From assembly GCA_018607905.1 (NCBI GenBank), contig JABBAP010000031.1:1-45164 (forward strand): DNA of 45,164 bases, in the 5' to 3' direction. A program made the translations under genes and the position numbers. The number at the start of each line of letters is the position of its first letter. Within the stretch, counting starts at the first letter, position 1. This DNA is from Paracoccaceae bacterium (GTDB taxonomy: Bacteria; Pseudomonadota; Alphaproteobacteria; Rhodobacterales; Rhodobacteraceae). The notes below the pieces were generated by a model. It saw only the letters and a program-made list of their open reading frames with translations. It had not been told where the DNA came from and ran no database searches. This document shows, piece by piece, positions 1 to 9,567 of this stretch.

Positions 1-12
1 ACCATTCCCGTA

Positions 13-31
13 GGGCGGGGTTCACCCCGCC
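13..31. repeat. hairpin after fusA
   Basis: Perfect stem-loop with 7-bp G/C arms (GGCGGGG at 14-20, CCCCGCC at 25-31) and a TTCA loop, a few bases past the fusA stop on the minus strand. No T-run follows on the minus strand, so it is not a classical intrinsic terminator. It is more likely an mRNA processing or stabilising structure in the fusA-tuf spacer, if tuf follows outside the window as is usual. Confidence 0.6.
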
Positions 32-38
32 GCACCGG

Positions 39-2156
39 TTATGCAAATTTCGATTGAATCTCTTCAGAGATGTTCGAAGGAACCGCGTCATAGTGTGAGA
101 ACTGCATAGAGAAGTTCGCACGACCAGAAGACATGGACCGCAATGTGTTGATGTAACCAAACATGTTTGCCAGTGGCACACGTGCGTCGATTGCAATCGC
201 GTTACCGCGTGTATCTTGGCCCTGAACCATCCCGCGACGAGATGTCAGATCACCAATAATACCACCTGTGTATTCGTCAGGTGTTACAACTTCTACTTTC
301 ATGATTGGTTCCAACATTTTCGCGCCGGCTTTCTTCATGCCTTCGCGCATGCCCATACGACCAGCGATTTCAAACGCCATAACGCTGGAGTCAACATCGT
401 GGTACTTACCGTCGAGCAATTCAACCTTGAAGTCGATCACAGGGAAGCCAGCCAAAGGACCACTGTCCATAACGGACTCAATCCCTTTTTGAACGCCCGG
501 GATATATTCCTTAGGGACGTTACCGCCAACAACTTTGGATTCAAACGAGAACCCTTCGCCCGGCTCCGTTGGAAGGATCAGCATCTTAACTTCAGCGTAC
601 TGACCAGACCCACCAGATTGTTTCTTATGCGTGTAAGTAATTTCCGCTTCGTGGGAAATCGTTTCACGATAAGCAACTTGTGGCGCACCAATGTTCGCTT
701 CAACATGGAATTCACGACGCATACGATCAACAAGAATATCGAGGTGAAGTTCCCCCATACCCTTCATGATGACCTGACCGCTTTCGATGTCTGTTTCAAC
801 ACGGAAAGATGGATCCTCAGCGGACAAACGCTGCAACGCAACGCCCATTTTCTCTTGGTCGCCTTTTGTTTTTGGCTCAATGGCAATCTCGATCACAGGA
901 TCAGGGAAGGTCATTGTTTCAAGAACAACAGGAGCATTTACAGCACACAGCGTGTCACCAGTTGTCGTGTCTTTCAGGCCACCCAAAGCGATGATATCGC
1001 CAGAGAATGCTTCTGAAATTTCATCACGATCATTAGCGTGCATGATCATCATCCGGCCAACGCGCTCTTTTTTACCCTTAGTAGAGTTCAAGAACGTGTC
1101 ACCCTTTTCCAATTTACCGGAGTAGATCCGTGTAAATGTCAAAGAGCCCACAAACGGGTCATTCCAGATTTTGAACGCAAGACCAGAGAACGCCATGTCA
1201 TCATCTGCACGACGTGCGATGTCACGTGTTTCTGTTTCGTCACCAGGCTTAAAGCCCATGTAATCGACAACATCCAAAGGCGACGGAAGGTAATCCACAA
1301 CAGCGTTCAACAAAGGCTGAACACCTTTGTTTTTGAAGGCGGAACCACCCAGAACAGGAACAAATGCGATTGCCAAACAACCCTTACGGATCAATTTGCG
1401 CAGTGTTGGAACGTCAGGCTCGTTGCCTTCAAGGTATTCCATCATTGCGTCGTCATCTTGCTCAACAGCGTTTTCTACCAATTTAGAACGCCATTTGTCG
1501 GCTTCTTCCTGCAACTCAGCACGAATAGGCGCTTTGATCCAAGATGCACCAAGGTCTTCACCCTGCCACAACCATTCTTCCATTGTTACCAAGTCAACCA
1601 AGCCTTCCAGCTCAGTTTCGGCACCAATTGGGAATGCGATTGGAACAGCGATCGCACCTGTGCGTTCTTCAACCATCTCAACACATTTAGTGAAGTCAGC
1701 GCCGATTTTGTCCATTTTGTTGACAAAAACCATACGTGGAACTTTGTAGCGGTCAGCCTGACGCCAAACTGTTTCTGTTTGTGGCTCAACACCAGCGTTG
1801 GCATCCAGAACACAAACCGCGCCATCAAGAACAGCCAAGGAACGCTCAACTTCGATTGTGAAGTCAACGTGGCCTGGGGTGTCGATGATGTTGAAACGGT
1901 GCTTCGCACTGTCTGCAGTTTCGCCGTCTTCGGTACGTTCCCAGAATGTGGTCGTCGCCGCAGACGTGATAGTGATACCGCGCTCTTGCTCTTGTTCCAT
2001 GTGGTCCATTGTTGCCGCGCCGTCGTGCACTTCACCAATGTTATGCTCTTTACCTGTGTAATACAGGATGCGCTCGGAACAGGTGGTTTTACCTGCATCG
2101 ATGTGCGCAATGATACCGAAGTTACGATATAGATCTAATGGATATTCGCGTGCCAT
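39..2156 (-). CDS. fusA: translation elongation factor G
   Basis: Cytoplasmic GTPase that drives ribosomal translocation and, with RRF, ribosome recycling. The 705-residue product has the normal full length. The P-loop AHIDAGKT is at residues 17-24, followed by the switch motif DTPGHVDF near residue 92 and NKMDK near 146, then the usual domains II-V. It is the last visible gene of rpsL-rpsG-fusA, 15 nt after rpsG, so it is almost certainly co-transcribed from the rpsL promoter. The start lies shortly after a GGAAGG-type ribosome binding site. Nothing is missing or truncated. Confidence 0.98.
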   Translation of the reverse strand: MAREYPLDLYRNFGIIAHIDAGKTTCSERILYYTGKEHNIGEVHDGAATMDHMEQEQERGITITSAATTTFWERTEDGETADSAKHRFNIIDTPGHVDFTIEVERSLAVLDGAVCVLDANAGVEPQTETVWRQADRYKVPRMVFVNKMDKIGADFTKCVEMVEERTGAIAVPIAFPIGAETELEGLVDLVTMEEWLWQGEDLGASWIKAPIRAELQEEADKWRSKLVENAVEQDDDAMMEYLEGNEPDVPTLRKLIRKGCLAIAFVPVLGGSAFKNKGVQPLLNAVVDYLPSPLDVVDYMGFKPGDETETRDIARRADDDMAFSGLAFKIWNDPFVGSLTFTRIYSGKLEKGDTFLNSTKGKKERVGRMMIMHANDRDEISEAFSGDIIALGGLKDTTTGDTLCAVNAPVVLETMTFPDPVIEIAIEPKTKGDQEKMGVALQRLSAEDPSFRVETDIESGQVIMKGMGELHLDILVDRMRREFHVEANIGAPQVAYRETISHEAEITYTHKKQSGGSGQYAEVKMLILPTEPGEGFSFESKVVGGNVPKEYIPGVQKGIESVMDSGPLAGFPVIDFKVELLDGKYHDVDSSVMAFEIAGRMGMREGMKKAGAKMLEPIMKVEVVTPDEYTGGIIGDLTSRRGMVQGQDTRGNAIAIDARVPLANMFGYINTLRSMSSGRANFSMQFSHYDAVPSNISEEIQSKFA

Positions 2157-2171
2157 TCTCTCGTGCCTTCC

Positions 2172-2642
2172 TTACCAGCGATAGTGGCTAAAGGCTTTGT
2201 TAGCCTCGGCCATCTTATGCGTGTCTTCGCGTTTTTTCACAGCGGAACCACGGGAATTCACGGCATCCATCAATTCTGATGCAAGACGTTCTTCCATTGT
2301 GTTTTCGTTGCGTGAACGTGCAGCTTTGATCAACCAACGGATCGCCAATGCTTGGCGCCGCTCAGGGCGAACCTCAACAGGAACCTGATAGGTTGCACCA
2401 CCCACACGACGGGAACGAACCTCGACGGATGGTTGGATGTTTTCCAGCGCTTCGTGGAACACTTCCACTGGGGCACGTTTTGTTTTGTCTTCAACGCGAT
2501 CAAGCGCGCCGTAAACAATGGATTCAGCTGCGGATTTTTTACCGTCCAGCATTAGGTTGTTCATGAATTTAGACAGAACATGGTCGTGAAATTTTGCGTC
2601 TGGCAGAATTTCACGTTTTTCAGCGCGGTGGCGTCTAGACAT
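2172..2642 (-). CDS. rpsG: 30S ribosomal protein S7
   Basis: Primary 16S rRNA-binding protein that nucleates assembly of the 30S head and contacts E-site tRNA. The 156-residue length is the family norm and the protein begins [15 protein letters not shown], a typical alphaproteobacterial S7 N-terminus. The RNA-binding stretch around residues 75-100 ([20 protein letters not shown]) and the C-terminal [15 protein letters not shown] are intact. It lies 12 nt after rpsL and 15 nt before fusA. In many bacteria S7 represses translation of its own operon, but the relevant intercistronic structure is not evident in such a short spacer. Confidence 0.98.
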   Translation of the reverse strand: MSRRHRAEKREILPDAKFHDHVLSKFMNNLMLDGKKSAAESIVYGALDRVEDKTKRAPVEVFHEALENIQPSVEVRSRRVGGATYQVPVEVRPERRQALAIRWLIKAARSRNENTMEERLASELMDAVNSRGSAVKKREDTHKMAEANKAFSHYRW

Positions 2643-2654
2643 ATCTCTCTACCC

Positions 2655-3026
2655 CTATTTCGGTTTCTTCGCGCCGTATTTCGAACGACGTTGTTTACGG
2701 TCTTTAACACCTTGGGTATCCAACACACCGCGCAGGATGTGGTAACGGACACCCGGAAGGTCTTTTACACGGCCCCCACGGATCAGAACAACAGAGTGTT
2801 CTTGCAGGTTGTGGCTTTCACCTGGGATGTAAGAGATGACCTCAAAACCATTTGTGAGGCGCACTTTGGCAACCTTACGCATAGCCGAGTTCGGCTTCTT
2901 AGGTGTTGTTGTGTAAACGCGGGTACATACACCACGTTTTTGCGGACAAGACTGCAAGTGCAATGACTTGGAGCGTTTAACTTTCGGCTGGCGCGGCTTG
3001 CGGATCAGCTGTTGGATTGTTGGCAT
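2655..3026 (-). CDS. rpsL: 30S ribosomal protein S12
   Basis: Decoding-centre protein of the small subunit, 123 residues, full length. The conserved [19 protein letters not shown] and [14 protein letters not shown] segments are present, with the wild-type lysines at the two positions (K43 and K88 by family numbering) where streptomycin resistance substitutions usually occur. First gene of the visible str operon. The preceding 458 bp up to a divergent gene must hold its promoter, and a short hairpin lies about 15-37 nt upstream of the start. Confidence 0.98.
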   Translation of the reverse strand: MPTIQQLIRKPRQPKVKRSKSLHLQSCPQKRGVCTRVYTTTPKKPNSAMRKVAKVRLTNGFEVISYIPGESHNLQEHSVVLIRGGRVKDLPGVRYHILRGVLDTQGVKDRKQRRSKYGAKKPK

Positions 3027-3040
3027 TCGGAACTCCCGTA

Positions 3041-3063
3041 TGACCTATTTCAAACTCGAATAG
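3041..3063 (-). promoter_or_regulatory. stem-loop in the rpsL 5' leader
   Basis: ACCTATT at 3041-3047 pairs with AATAGGT at 3057-3063, a 7-bp stem with a 9-nt loop about 15 nt before the rpsL start codon. It could influence translation of rpsL or be a remnant of an operator. There is no further evidence of function. Confidence 0.3.
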
Positions 3064-3325
3064 GTGCCTGATCTGTCGATCAAACACCGCGAACACGGCA
3101 CCCCGCACGATTGTGAATGGGCTACCGCGGTTAAAGAACAGAGGATCGGAGATTTCTCTCGGATCATGACCGCCAATTTAGGCTAGAAACGATTCTCAAA
3201 ACAAGGAACCGTGGCTCGTGCCGCGCATATACGGGGAGTCGCTCTGCCTGTCAACAGATGTGGGGGTTGGGGGGATTGGCCCATCAGCAAAATTGAACCA
3301 CCCATTTTCAAATCTGGTGCGTTCA

Positions 3326-3363
3326 TTCGAAAATAGATTCGATTCGAATAGCACGTTTTCGAA
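3326..3363. promoter_or_regulatory. nested TTCGAA palindromes in the rpsL divergent region
   Basis: In the 458-bp space between rpsL (minus) and the gene at 3485 (plus), an outer inverted repeat TTCGAAAA (3326-3333) / TTTTCGAA (3356-3363) encloses an inner 13-nt palindrome ATTCGATTCGAAT (3337-3349) with almost the same centre. This looks like a compound operator for a dimeric regulator. It lies about 120 bp upstream of the plus-strand gene and about 300 bp from rpsL. The rest of the spacer (3064-3325 and 3364-3484) shows only a possible TACAAT -10 box at 3429-3434 for the plus-strand gene. Confidence 0.4.
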
Positions 3364-3484
3364 AGACCATTTTCCGCTCAAGGTTGGCCTTTGTGATATC
3401 TGTCACTCATTAGCTGCCCTTTTTCATATACAATGTAAATCAATGCCCCATTTTTCATGTGCCCCTACACGGAGTTAATGCCAA

Positions 3485-4159
3485 ATGACTATCGAACACA
3501 TTATCGTCCACGACACGCGGTTGCGTGGAACCGTTTCGCCCCAAGAAAATGCACGGCTCGTTCGAACGCACTGTGAAACAACTGATCAAATTTCTACACG
3601 CGTAAACGACCTCTGCTCTGGTGGAGGCGGAGCGGCACAATCGATGCAAGTTTCCAGCCGAATTCGGGACCGCGCCGATAGTGTCCCTGTTCCTGTTATC
3701 AGCATTCTTGCACATGGCGCGAGCATCGAAAGCGGTCCCCTCGATTGGGTAATGCAATTGGGAACAAACTGTGTGGACAAAAACAACGCAAGAGAATTTG
3801 GCCGAAGCATCAGACGTTGTGTATCAGACCGCATCAGGGTTCTGTGTTGCAATGCCGCTGGAACGGATGACGCAAAGGCAACCATGCGCGCTTTGGCTCA
3901 AGGTGCAGGCGTGCCTGTTTTCGCCTCAACAACCAACCAAAGATACGCCCGTGGTCTCGGGACCGGTGATCGCGTTTTGGGCTACTTTCGCAGGGAAGGC
4001 GAACACGGCGGATGGATCAATTTTGGCCGATGGGAAGGCGTAGTCATGCGTTTCCCACCTTCAGGCGGAGAAGGGACCGTTGCGTTTCGGGGCGACCCAC
4101 TGTCATCGACACCAGCAAGCAATCCCGAAGATGATCCGTATCAAGTGGTATGCCAATAA
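3485..4159 (+). CDS. hypothetical protein with DUF4347/clan CD-like core
   Basis: Not securely recognised. The 224-residue protein has no signal peptide or membrane segment. A hydrophobic strand runs into ILAHGAS (His77), then a LG...N segment near 92-95, then IRVLCCNAAG (Cys121-Cys122) and PVFASTTNQRYARG. The order strand-HG, strand-CNxA, strand-fAST resembles DUF4347 and other caspase-fold (clan CD) proteins, in which such His and Cys positions form the catalytic dyad. That is inference from pattern only. The start follows a CGGAG Shine-Dalgarno sequence. It is divergent from rpsL and convergent with the MscS gene. Activity may be lost or unrelated to proteolysis. Confidence 0.7.
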   Translation: MTIEHIIVHDTRLRGTVSPQENARLVRTHCETTDQISTRVNDLCSGGGGAAQSMQVSSRIRDRADSVPVPVISILAHGASIESGPLDWVMQLGTNCVDKNNAREFGRSIRRCVSDRIRVLCCNAAGTDDAKATMRALAQGAGVPVFASTTNQRYARGLGTGDRVLGYFRREGEHGGWINFGRWEGVVMRFPPSGGEGTVAFRGDPLSSTPASNPEDDPYQVVCQ

Positions 4160-4181
4160 CCAACATTGAAAAAGCATACTA

Positions 4182-4216
4182 CAAAAAAAGGGCCCCGCTA
4201 CCCGCGAGGCCCTTTC
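4182..4216 (-). terminator. rho-independent terminator after the mscS-family gene
   Basis: G/C-rich stem (GGGCC at 4190-4194, GGCCC at 4208-4212, with internal CGC/GCG pairing) that on the minus strand is followed by seven T residues. It lies between two convergent genes; the T-run direction assigns it to the minus-strand channel gene. Confidence 0.8.
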
Positions 4217-4249
4217 CCCTACACAAAACTACTCATTACGAACGCTGTT

Positions 4250-5053
4250 TTACTTCGCGTTATGAACAACAATTTGTTGGAATGGAATTTCAATTCCATC
4301 CTTGTTGAACTGCTCGTAAATTTCTTGTGGCAGCGAATATTTCACATCGAAATAATGCTCGCCGTTCGTGAAGGGACGCACCAGAATATCGACCGCAGAT
4401 GCGCCCAGCGCCTGAACCTCTACAAACGGTGCAGGATCGGCCAGCACGTTTTTATTCGCCTTCAAAACCTTCGCAATCGACGCTTTGGCCTTTTTGATAT
4501 CCGTGCCGTAGGCCACGTTCGCAACCATATCGACACCGCGTACGGGGTGATGGGAATGGTTGGTGATTTTCGTACCCCAAATTTCGCCGTTGGGAACAAT
4601 GATCTGCTGGTTATCGAACGTCACCAAATCCGTGGTGAACAAACTGATGCCCTCAACCTTGCCCCCCGTGCTGGCAACATCAACGAAATCGCCAACCTTA
4701 TACGGGCGGAACAACATCAACATCACGCCAGCCGCCAGATTGGACAACGTGCCTTGCAACGCCAAGCCAATCGCCAAACCAGCCGCACCAATCAGCGCGA
4801 TCAACGATGTGGTCTCTACGCCAAAACGCCCCAGAACCGCGATAACCGCAAACGCCAAAATCGCGTAACGCACCAGCGACCCGAGGAAATGAAACAACGT
4901 CTCATCCAACGCTTCATAGTTCTGACCCATCTTCACAATCAAACCCTTCACAAGGTTTGAAATCCAAAGCGCCACCAGAATAATGATAACCGCATACACC
5001 ACGTTCATCGCATTGCCAGAGGCCCAAGCCCCCCAAGTTGACATCGTTTCCAT
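4250..5053 (-). CDS. MscS-family small-conductance mechanosensitive channel
   Basis: Inner-membrane channel that releases solutes on hypo-osmotic shock. With the start at 5053 (ATG 6-7 nt after GGGGGAG) the protein has 267 residues, close to E. coli MscS (286). An upstream in-frame extension to 5119 lacks a ribosome binding site and is rejected. It has three hydrophobic segments in the first 110 residues. The third carries the Gly/Ala-rich pore helix (IGAAGLAIGLALQGTLSNLA), followed by the beta domain (YKVGDFVDV) and a soluble C-terminal domain ending in the typical GIEIPFQQ strand. It is monocistronic, with its own terminator. Confidence 0.92.
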   Translation of the reverse strand: METMSTWGAWASGNAMNVVYAVIIILVALWISNLVKGLIVKMGQNYEALDETLFHFLGSLVRYAILAFAVIAVLGRFGVETTSLIALIGAAGLAIGLALQGTLSNLAAGVMLMLFRPYKVGDFVDVASTGGKVEGISLFTTDLVTFDNQQIIVPNGEIWGTKITNHSHHPVRGVDMVANVAYGTDIKKAKASIAKVLKANKNVLADPAPFVEVQALGASAVDILVRPFTNGEHYFDVKYSLPQEIYEQFNKDGIEIPFQQIVVHNAK

Positions 5054-5164
5054 AAGTATCTCCCCCAGAAATCTAGCGGGCGCCAAAACAGCGCCCTTAA
5101 ACCCGATATGGGAAGGCAAATCGCAATTTCAATCCAAAAGGAGACTCTTTAAAGGCTAATCGCC

Positions 5165-5836
5165 CTAAAACCCGACAAACCGCGTGACGTTATCCACATC
5201 GCGGCGGCGCGATACCACGCTATTGGCCTCAAAATCTTCATCGGGCCAGCCCATCGCAACACAGGTCATAATCACCTGATCATCGGGAATGCCCGCGTGT
5301 TCGCGCACCACGGGCGATTGCATAATTCCCTGCCCGTTGATCACACACCCCAGCCCCTTGGACCACGCCGCCAGCACCAAACCATAGGTCATCGCACCAA
5401 GATCGAAATGTCCGATCGTGTCATCCACCAGCGATTTATCCAGACACACAACAAACGACACGGGCGCATCAAATTGGCGAAACCCGCGCATCACCCAATC
5501 TTGGCGCATCTCTTTGTCGTGGCGTTCAATCCCCATCGCCTCGAACAGTTGCACAGCAATTTCAATCTGGCGATCACGGTGCGGCCCCGCATAGGCCGCG
5601 TGCGCCGAAATTTCACGCACAGGTGGCACGCCTGCCAACATCCGTTCGGAATTGCCTTTGCGCACCGCTTCCAATGGCTCACCCGTCAAAACATGCAAAT
5701 GCCATGGCTGCGTGTTCATCGAACTTGGCGCGCGATTTGCCAGCGCCACAACCTCCTCCAACAGCTCTTGGGCCACAGGCTTATCCAGAAACCCCCGAAT
5801 GCTGCGCCGCTCGCGCATCGCTTGCTCTAATTCCAT
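5165..5836 (-). CDS. nitroreductase family protein
   Basis: FMN-dependent NAD(P)H oxidoreductase of the nitroreductase fold, 223 residues, cytoplasmic. The N-terminal RRSIRGFLDKPV and APSSMNTQPWH segments form the usual FMN-phosphate site. The GLGCVINGQG and CVAMGWPDEDF segments complete the C-terminal half. The physiological substrate cannot be read from sequence; nitroaromatics or quinones are typical in vitro substrates. The start follows GGGAG by 9 nt. Divergent from the hydroxylase gene, sharing a spacer of about 140 bp. Confidence 0.9.
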   Translation of the reverse strand: MELEQAMRERRSIRGFLDKPVAQELLEEVVALANRAPSSMNTQPWHLHVLTGEPLEAVRKGNSERMLAGVPPVREISAHAAYAGPHRDRQIEIAVQLFEAMGIERHDKEMRQDWVMRGFRQFDAPVSFVVCLDKSLVDDTIGHFDLGAMTYGLVLAAWSKGLGCVINGQGIMQSPVVREHAGIPDDQVIMTCVAMGWPDEDFEANSVVSRRRDVDNVTRFVGF

Positions 5837-5977
5837 GATCCATCTCCCAAAGTGTTCGGAAATTTATGGCCACCCGCGTCTACACGGTCAACCGCCCCCG
5901 CCAAACGCCGTTGCGGCACACCCCTGTCGCAAAGTCAGCCCTTTCCAATACAGCGCATTCTGCTTTACCCTAACGGA

Positions 5978-6745
5978 ATGATACTCGACACAACGGCACT
6001 TGATACAACAACCCGCGCAATCGCCACACGATTTGCGCTGCTGTACAGTCATGCCTCGATCTGGATCATGACCGGCGTTTTGATCATGGCCATCGCCTTC
6101 ATCATCCCGCACTGGTCGACAGCGATGCCGCTGCTGATTATCGCAGGGATCGGTGGCCAAATGCTGACGGAATACAACATCCACCGCTATATTTTTCACC
6201 TGCCCCCACCGCAAAACCAACGCGCGTTTAACGCGCTGTATCTGTGCCACTACGGCCACCACGATTTCCCGACCAACCCGAAACTGTTTTTCGTGCCAAT
6301 CTGGTTTATGCTGCCCGTTCTGGTCAGCGGCTTTCTGATCTACTGGGCCATTTTCGCGATCCTCGGCTTCACCAACGCCCTGCCAATGGCCGTCGCTTTC
6401 GTATTTGTCGGCCACGTCATGACCTTTCTGGGATACGAATGGTATCACATGACCGCACACCTCAATATTCGCAAATTCGCGCCCGAAGTCGCGGTCACAC
6501 GCCGCCACAACATGCATCACTTCAAAGATTTTTCCAAAATGTTCCACGTCTCTTACGGCGGCCACATCATTGATCGCGCCATGGGAACTGAGATTGACCC
6601 AGAGCGCCGCGATAAACTTTCCCGCACCGAATTCATCCGAACGCTGGGCATGAAACCAGATGATCCACGCCTGATTTCTGCGCGCAATTTATACGCCGCC
6701 AAACTCGGCCTCAGTGAAAAACAACTCTTAAACGCGCAACGCTAA
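5978..6745 (+). CDS. sterol desaturase/fatty acid hydroxylase superfamily membrane protein
   Basis: Integral membrane di-iron oxygenase family (FA_hydroxylase). From the ATG at 5978 the protein has 255 residues; the longer open frame back to 5852 has a low-complexity leader unlike the family and no better start. Histidine clusters expected to bind iron are visible: HRYIFH (69-74), HYGHH (91-95), HMTAH (157-161) and HNMHH (177-181). Four hydrophobic stretches lie near residues 22-45, 50-65, 103-130 and 136-152. The substrate is unknown; lipid acyl chains, sterols or carotenoids are possibilities in this superfamily. It is followed 23 bp later by an M20 peptidase gene on the same strand. Confidence 0.85.
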   Translation: MILDTTALDTTTRAIATRFALLYSHASIWIMTGVLIMAIAFIIPHWSTAMPLLIIAGIGGQMLTEYNIHRYIFHLPPPQNQRAFNALYLCHYGHHDFPTNPKLFFVPIWFMLPVLVSGFLIYWAIFAILGFTNALPMAVAFVFVGHVMTFLGYEWYHMTAHLNIRKFAPEVAVTRRHNMHHFKDFSKMFHVSYGGHIIDRAMGTEIDPERRDKLSRTEFIRTLGMKPDDPRLISARNLYAAKLGLSEKQLLNAQR

Positions 6746-6768
6746 TATTTCCAACCTTAGGAGCCAAA

Positions 6769-7932
6769 ATGCCAATTGTGAACCGCATCGCCGACCTTGC
6801 CCCCGACATGCTGGAATGGCGTCACCACTTGCACTCCATCCCTGAACTTGGCTTTGATTTGCACAAAACATCCGCTTACGTGGCCGATAAATTGCGCAGC
6901 TTTGGCGTGGATGAATTGCACGAAGGCATCGCGCAAACGGGCATGGTCGCAATCATCAACGGCCAATCCGACGGCCCCACAATCGGCTTGCGCGCCGACA
7001 TGGACGCCCTGCCAATCCTTGAAAACAGCACCGCCGATCACGCCTCAACGCACAGCGGGAAAATGCACGCTTGCGGCCACGACGGGCACACCACCATGCT
7101 GCTCGGTGCTGCAAAATACCTCGCCGAAACCCGCAACTTTTCAGGCCGCGTTGCGCTGATCTTTCAGCCCGCCGAAGAAGGCGGCGGTGGCGGCGAAGTC
7201 ATGTGTGCCGAGGGCATGATGGATCGTTTCAACATTTCCCAAGTCTACGGCATCCACAACATGCCAGGCACCCCGCAAGGCACGTTCCACACCAACCAAG
7301 GCCCCCTGCTCGCTGCCGCCGATACCTTCTACATCAACATCAAAGGATCAGGCGGACACGGCGCACAACCCGAAAATACTCACGACCCGCTCATTGCGGG
7401 AACGGCCCTTGTGCAAGCCATCCAAACCATCTCATCGCGCAACCTTGGCGGGCTGGATACAGCCGTCATTTCCGTGGGCGAATTTGTCTCTGGCACCGCA
7501 AACAACATCGTCCCCGAAACCGCCTACGTCTCTGGCACGGTGCGCACCTTTGACAAAGCCGTCCAAGCCAAAATCGCCACCCGCATGGCCGCGATCTGCG
7601 AAGGCATCGCCGCCAGCTACGATGTGTCGGTCGATCTGAAATATGAATACGGCTACCCCCCAACCGTGAACGACGCCGCCAAAGCATTGATCGCCGCCGA
7701 GGTCGCCAAAACGGTCGTCGGCGAAACCCAAGTCGACGCGAACACCAAACCCATCTTCCCCGCCGAAGATTTCGCCTACATGCTAGAAGAACGCCCGGGC
7801 GCGTATCTGTTCCTCGGCCAAGGGGAAGGCGGCGCACCCGTCCACCACCCAGATTACGATTTCAACGACGATATCGCCCCCATCGGCGCGAGCTTTTTCG
7901 CAAAACTGGTGGAGACGGTTCAACCGAGGTAG
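6769..7932 (+). CDS. M20 family amidohydrolase (hippurate hydrolase-like)
   Basis: Metal-dependent amidohydrolase that probably cleaves N-acyl amino acids or similar amides in the cytoplasm. The length of 387 residues is normal. Signature segments are GLRADMDALPI (73-83), ACGHDGHTTMLL (101-112, metal ligands C102 and H104) and FQPAEEGGGGGEV (132-144, with the glutamate pair E136-E137). The dimerisation domain occupies roughly residues 185-300. The start is set by AGGAG 5 nt upstream. It forms a same-strand run with the following sulfatase (21-bp gap) and SnoaL-like genes, suggesting an operon. Confidence 0.9.
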   Translation: MPIVNRIADLAPDMLEWRHHLHSIPELGFDLHKTSAYVADKLRSFGVDELHEGIAQTGMVAIINGQSDGPTIGLRADMDALPILENSTADHASTHSGKMHACGHDGHTTMLLGAAKYLAETRNFSGRVALIFQPAEEGGGGGEVMCAEGMMDRFNISQVYGIHNMPGTPQGTFHTNQGPLLAAADTFYINIKGSGGHGAQPENTHDPLIAGTALVQAIQTISSRNLGGLDTAVISVGEFVSGTANNIVPETAYVSGTVRTFDKAVQAKIATRMAAICEGIAASYDVSVDLKYEYGYPPTVNDAAKALIAAEVAKTVVGETQVDANTKPIFPAEDFAYMLEERPGAYLFLGQGEGGAPVHHPDYDFNDDIAPIGASFFAKLVETVQPR

Positions 7933-7953
7933 CCAATCGCCAAAGGGTCTAAC

Positions 7954-9567
7954 ATGTCGGAACAAACCAAACCCAACGTCATCCTAATACTGGCCGACGA
8001 CATGGGCTTTGCAGACCTTGGGATCACTGGATCGGAAATTCAAACCCCCAACATCGACGGGCTGGCGCAAGACGGCGTCATGCTCTCAGCGATGTACAAT
8101 TGCGCACGCTGCTGCCCCACCCGCGCGTCCCTTTTAACGGGCCTCTACCCCCACAACGCGGGCGTCGGCCACATGGGCGCAAACCTTGGCACACCCGCCT
8201 ATCAGGGATTTTTGCGCAAAGACAGCGCCACAATCGCCGAACATTTACGCGCAGACGGCTACGCCACATTGATGTCTGGAAAATGGCACGTCGCAGGCGA
8301 TTTCGACAGCAATAAAATCGACAGTTGGCGCGTTGGCACACCGGAACACCCAACGCCCATGCAACGCGGCTTCGATCATTTCTATGGCATCATGGACGGC
8401 GCGGCACATTTCTTTTCGCCCCACTGCATCTTTGAAGACGAGAGCCGCGTCGATACAATCAATGATGATTTCTACTTCACCGACGCCATCACCGACAAAG
8501 CAATCGGCATGATCAAAGGCGCAGTAGCAGACGAAAAACCGTTCTTCCTCTACCTCGCACACACCGCCCCGCACTGGCCGCTTCACGCCCCACCAGAAGA
8601 TATCGCAAAATACGAAAACACCTACGCCAAAGGCTGGGATCAAACCCGAACCGCCCGCCACGAAGCCATGAACGGCAAAGGCGTGTTGCAACAAAATTGG
8701 GATATTTCGCCACGCGATACAGACGTGCACGATTGGGGCGACGAAAAGAACCAAGATTGGGAAGCCAGCAAAATGGCCACCTACGCCGCGATGGTGGATC
8801 GGATGGATCAATCCATCGGCAGGCTAATTGCTTCGCTCAAACAGCTCGGCCAATTCGAAAACACGCTGATCCTATTCCTGTCGGACAACGGCGGCTGCGC
8901 CGAATTCATGGCCGAAGACGGCTGGGCGCAATTCTATCCAGATCAAACCCACGACGGCAAACAAATCACGATGGGCAACGTCACTGGCCTGCGCCCAGGG
9001 GACGCGCAAACCTTCCAAAGCTACGATAAACCGTGGGCCAATGTATCGAACGCGCCGTTCCGTCTGTTCAAACACTTCGTCCATGAGGGCGGAATTTCGA
9101 CACCACTGGTCGCCCATTGGCCCGACGGGTTTCAACCCCGTTCAAACGCCCACGCCGCCTGTCACGTCGTCGATATCCTGCCAACCATTTTAGAAGTAAC
9201 TGGCGCATCTTATCAAAACGAAGTCGACGATCACGAAATCCAACCAATGCAAGGCGAGTCCCTTTTGGGCCTGTTGCGCGGCAAAGATTGGGAACGCGAG
9301 CAACCGATTTTCTGGGAACACGAAGGCAACGCCGCCGTGCGATTGGGCCAATTCAAACTCGTACGCCAACACAACTTGGATTGGGAATTATACGACATGG
9401 AAGTTGATCGAACCGAACTGCATAATCTGATTGGCAAGAACCCAAAGTTAGAAGCCGAAATGGCAAAACAATACTTTGATTGGGCGGATAAAATCGGCGT
9501 AATGGATTGGGAACAAGCACTGCCAAAACTGCTGGCGGCGTGGGATATGGAAACAGTGAATGGGTGA
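7954..9567 (+). CDS. arylsulfatase (type I, Cys-type)
   Basis: Sulfatase of 537 residues that hydrolyses sulfate esters. The N-terminal NVILILADDMGFADLG supplies metal-binding aspartates. The activation motif CCPTRASLLTG begins at Cys53 (C-x-P-x-R), the residue converted to formylglycine in the active enzyme, so a formylglycine-generating or anSME maturase must be encoded elsewhere. HTAPHWPLHAP (near 200) and LSDNGG (near 310) are other conserved sulfatase segments. No signal peptide is visible, implying a cytoplasmic enzyme. The substrate could be an aryl or choline-type sulfate or a small sulfated sugar; the sequence alone does not decide. Confidence 0.93.
   Translation: MSEQTKPNVILILADDMGFADLGITGSEIQTPNIDGLAQDGVMLSAMYNCARCCPTRASLLTGLYPHNAGVGHMGANLGTPAYQGFLRKDSATIAEHLRADGYATLMSGKWHVAGDFDSNKIDSWRVGTPEHPTPMQRGFDHFYGIMDGAAHFFSPHCIFEDESRVDTINDDFYFTDAITDKAIGMIKGAVADEKPFFLYLAHTAPHWPLHAPPEDIAKYENTYAKGWDQTRTARHEAMNGKGVLQQNWDISPRDTDVHDWGDEKNQDWEASKMATYAAMVDRMDQSIGRLIASLKQLGQFENTLILFLSDNGGCAEFMAEDGWAQFYPDQTHDGKQITMGNVTGLRPGDAQTFQSYDKPWANVSNAPFRLFKHFVHEGGISTPLVAHWPDGFQPRSNAHAACHVVDILPTILEVTGASYQNEVDDHEIQPMQGESLLGLLRGKDWEREQPIFWEHEGNAAVRLGQFKLVRQHNLDWELYDMEVDRTELHNLIGKNPKLEAEMAKQYFDWADKIGVMDWEQALPKLLAAWDMETVNG

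Noticed and set aside
216-2132. Long plus-strand open frames opposite fusA
   Set aside because: They are antisense shadows of a highly conserved gene, with no family resemblance or start signals.
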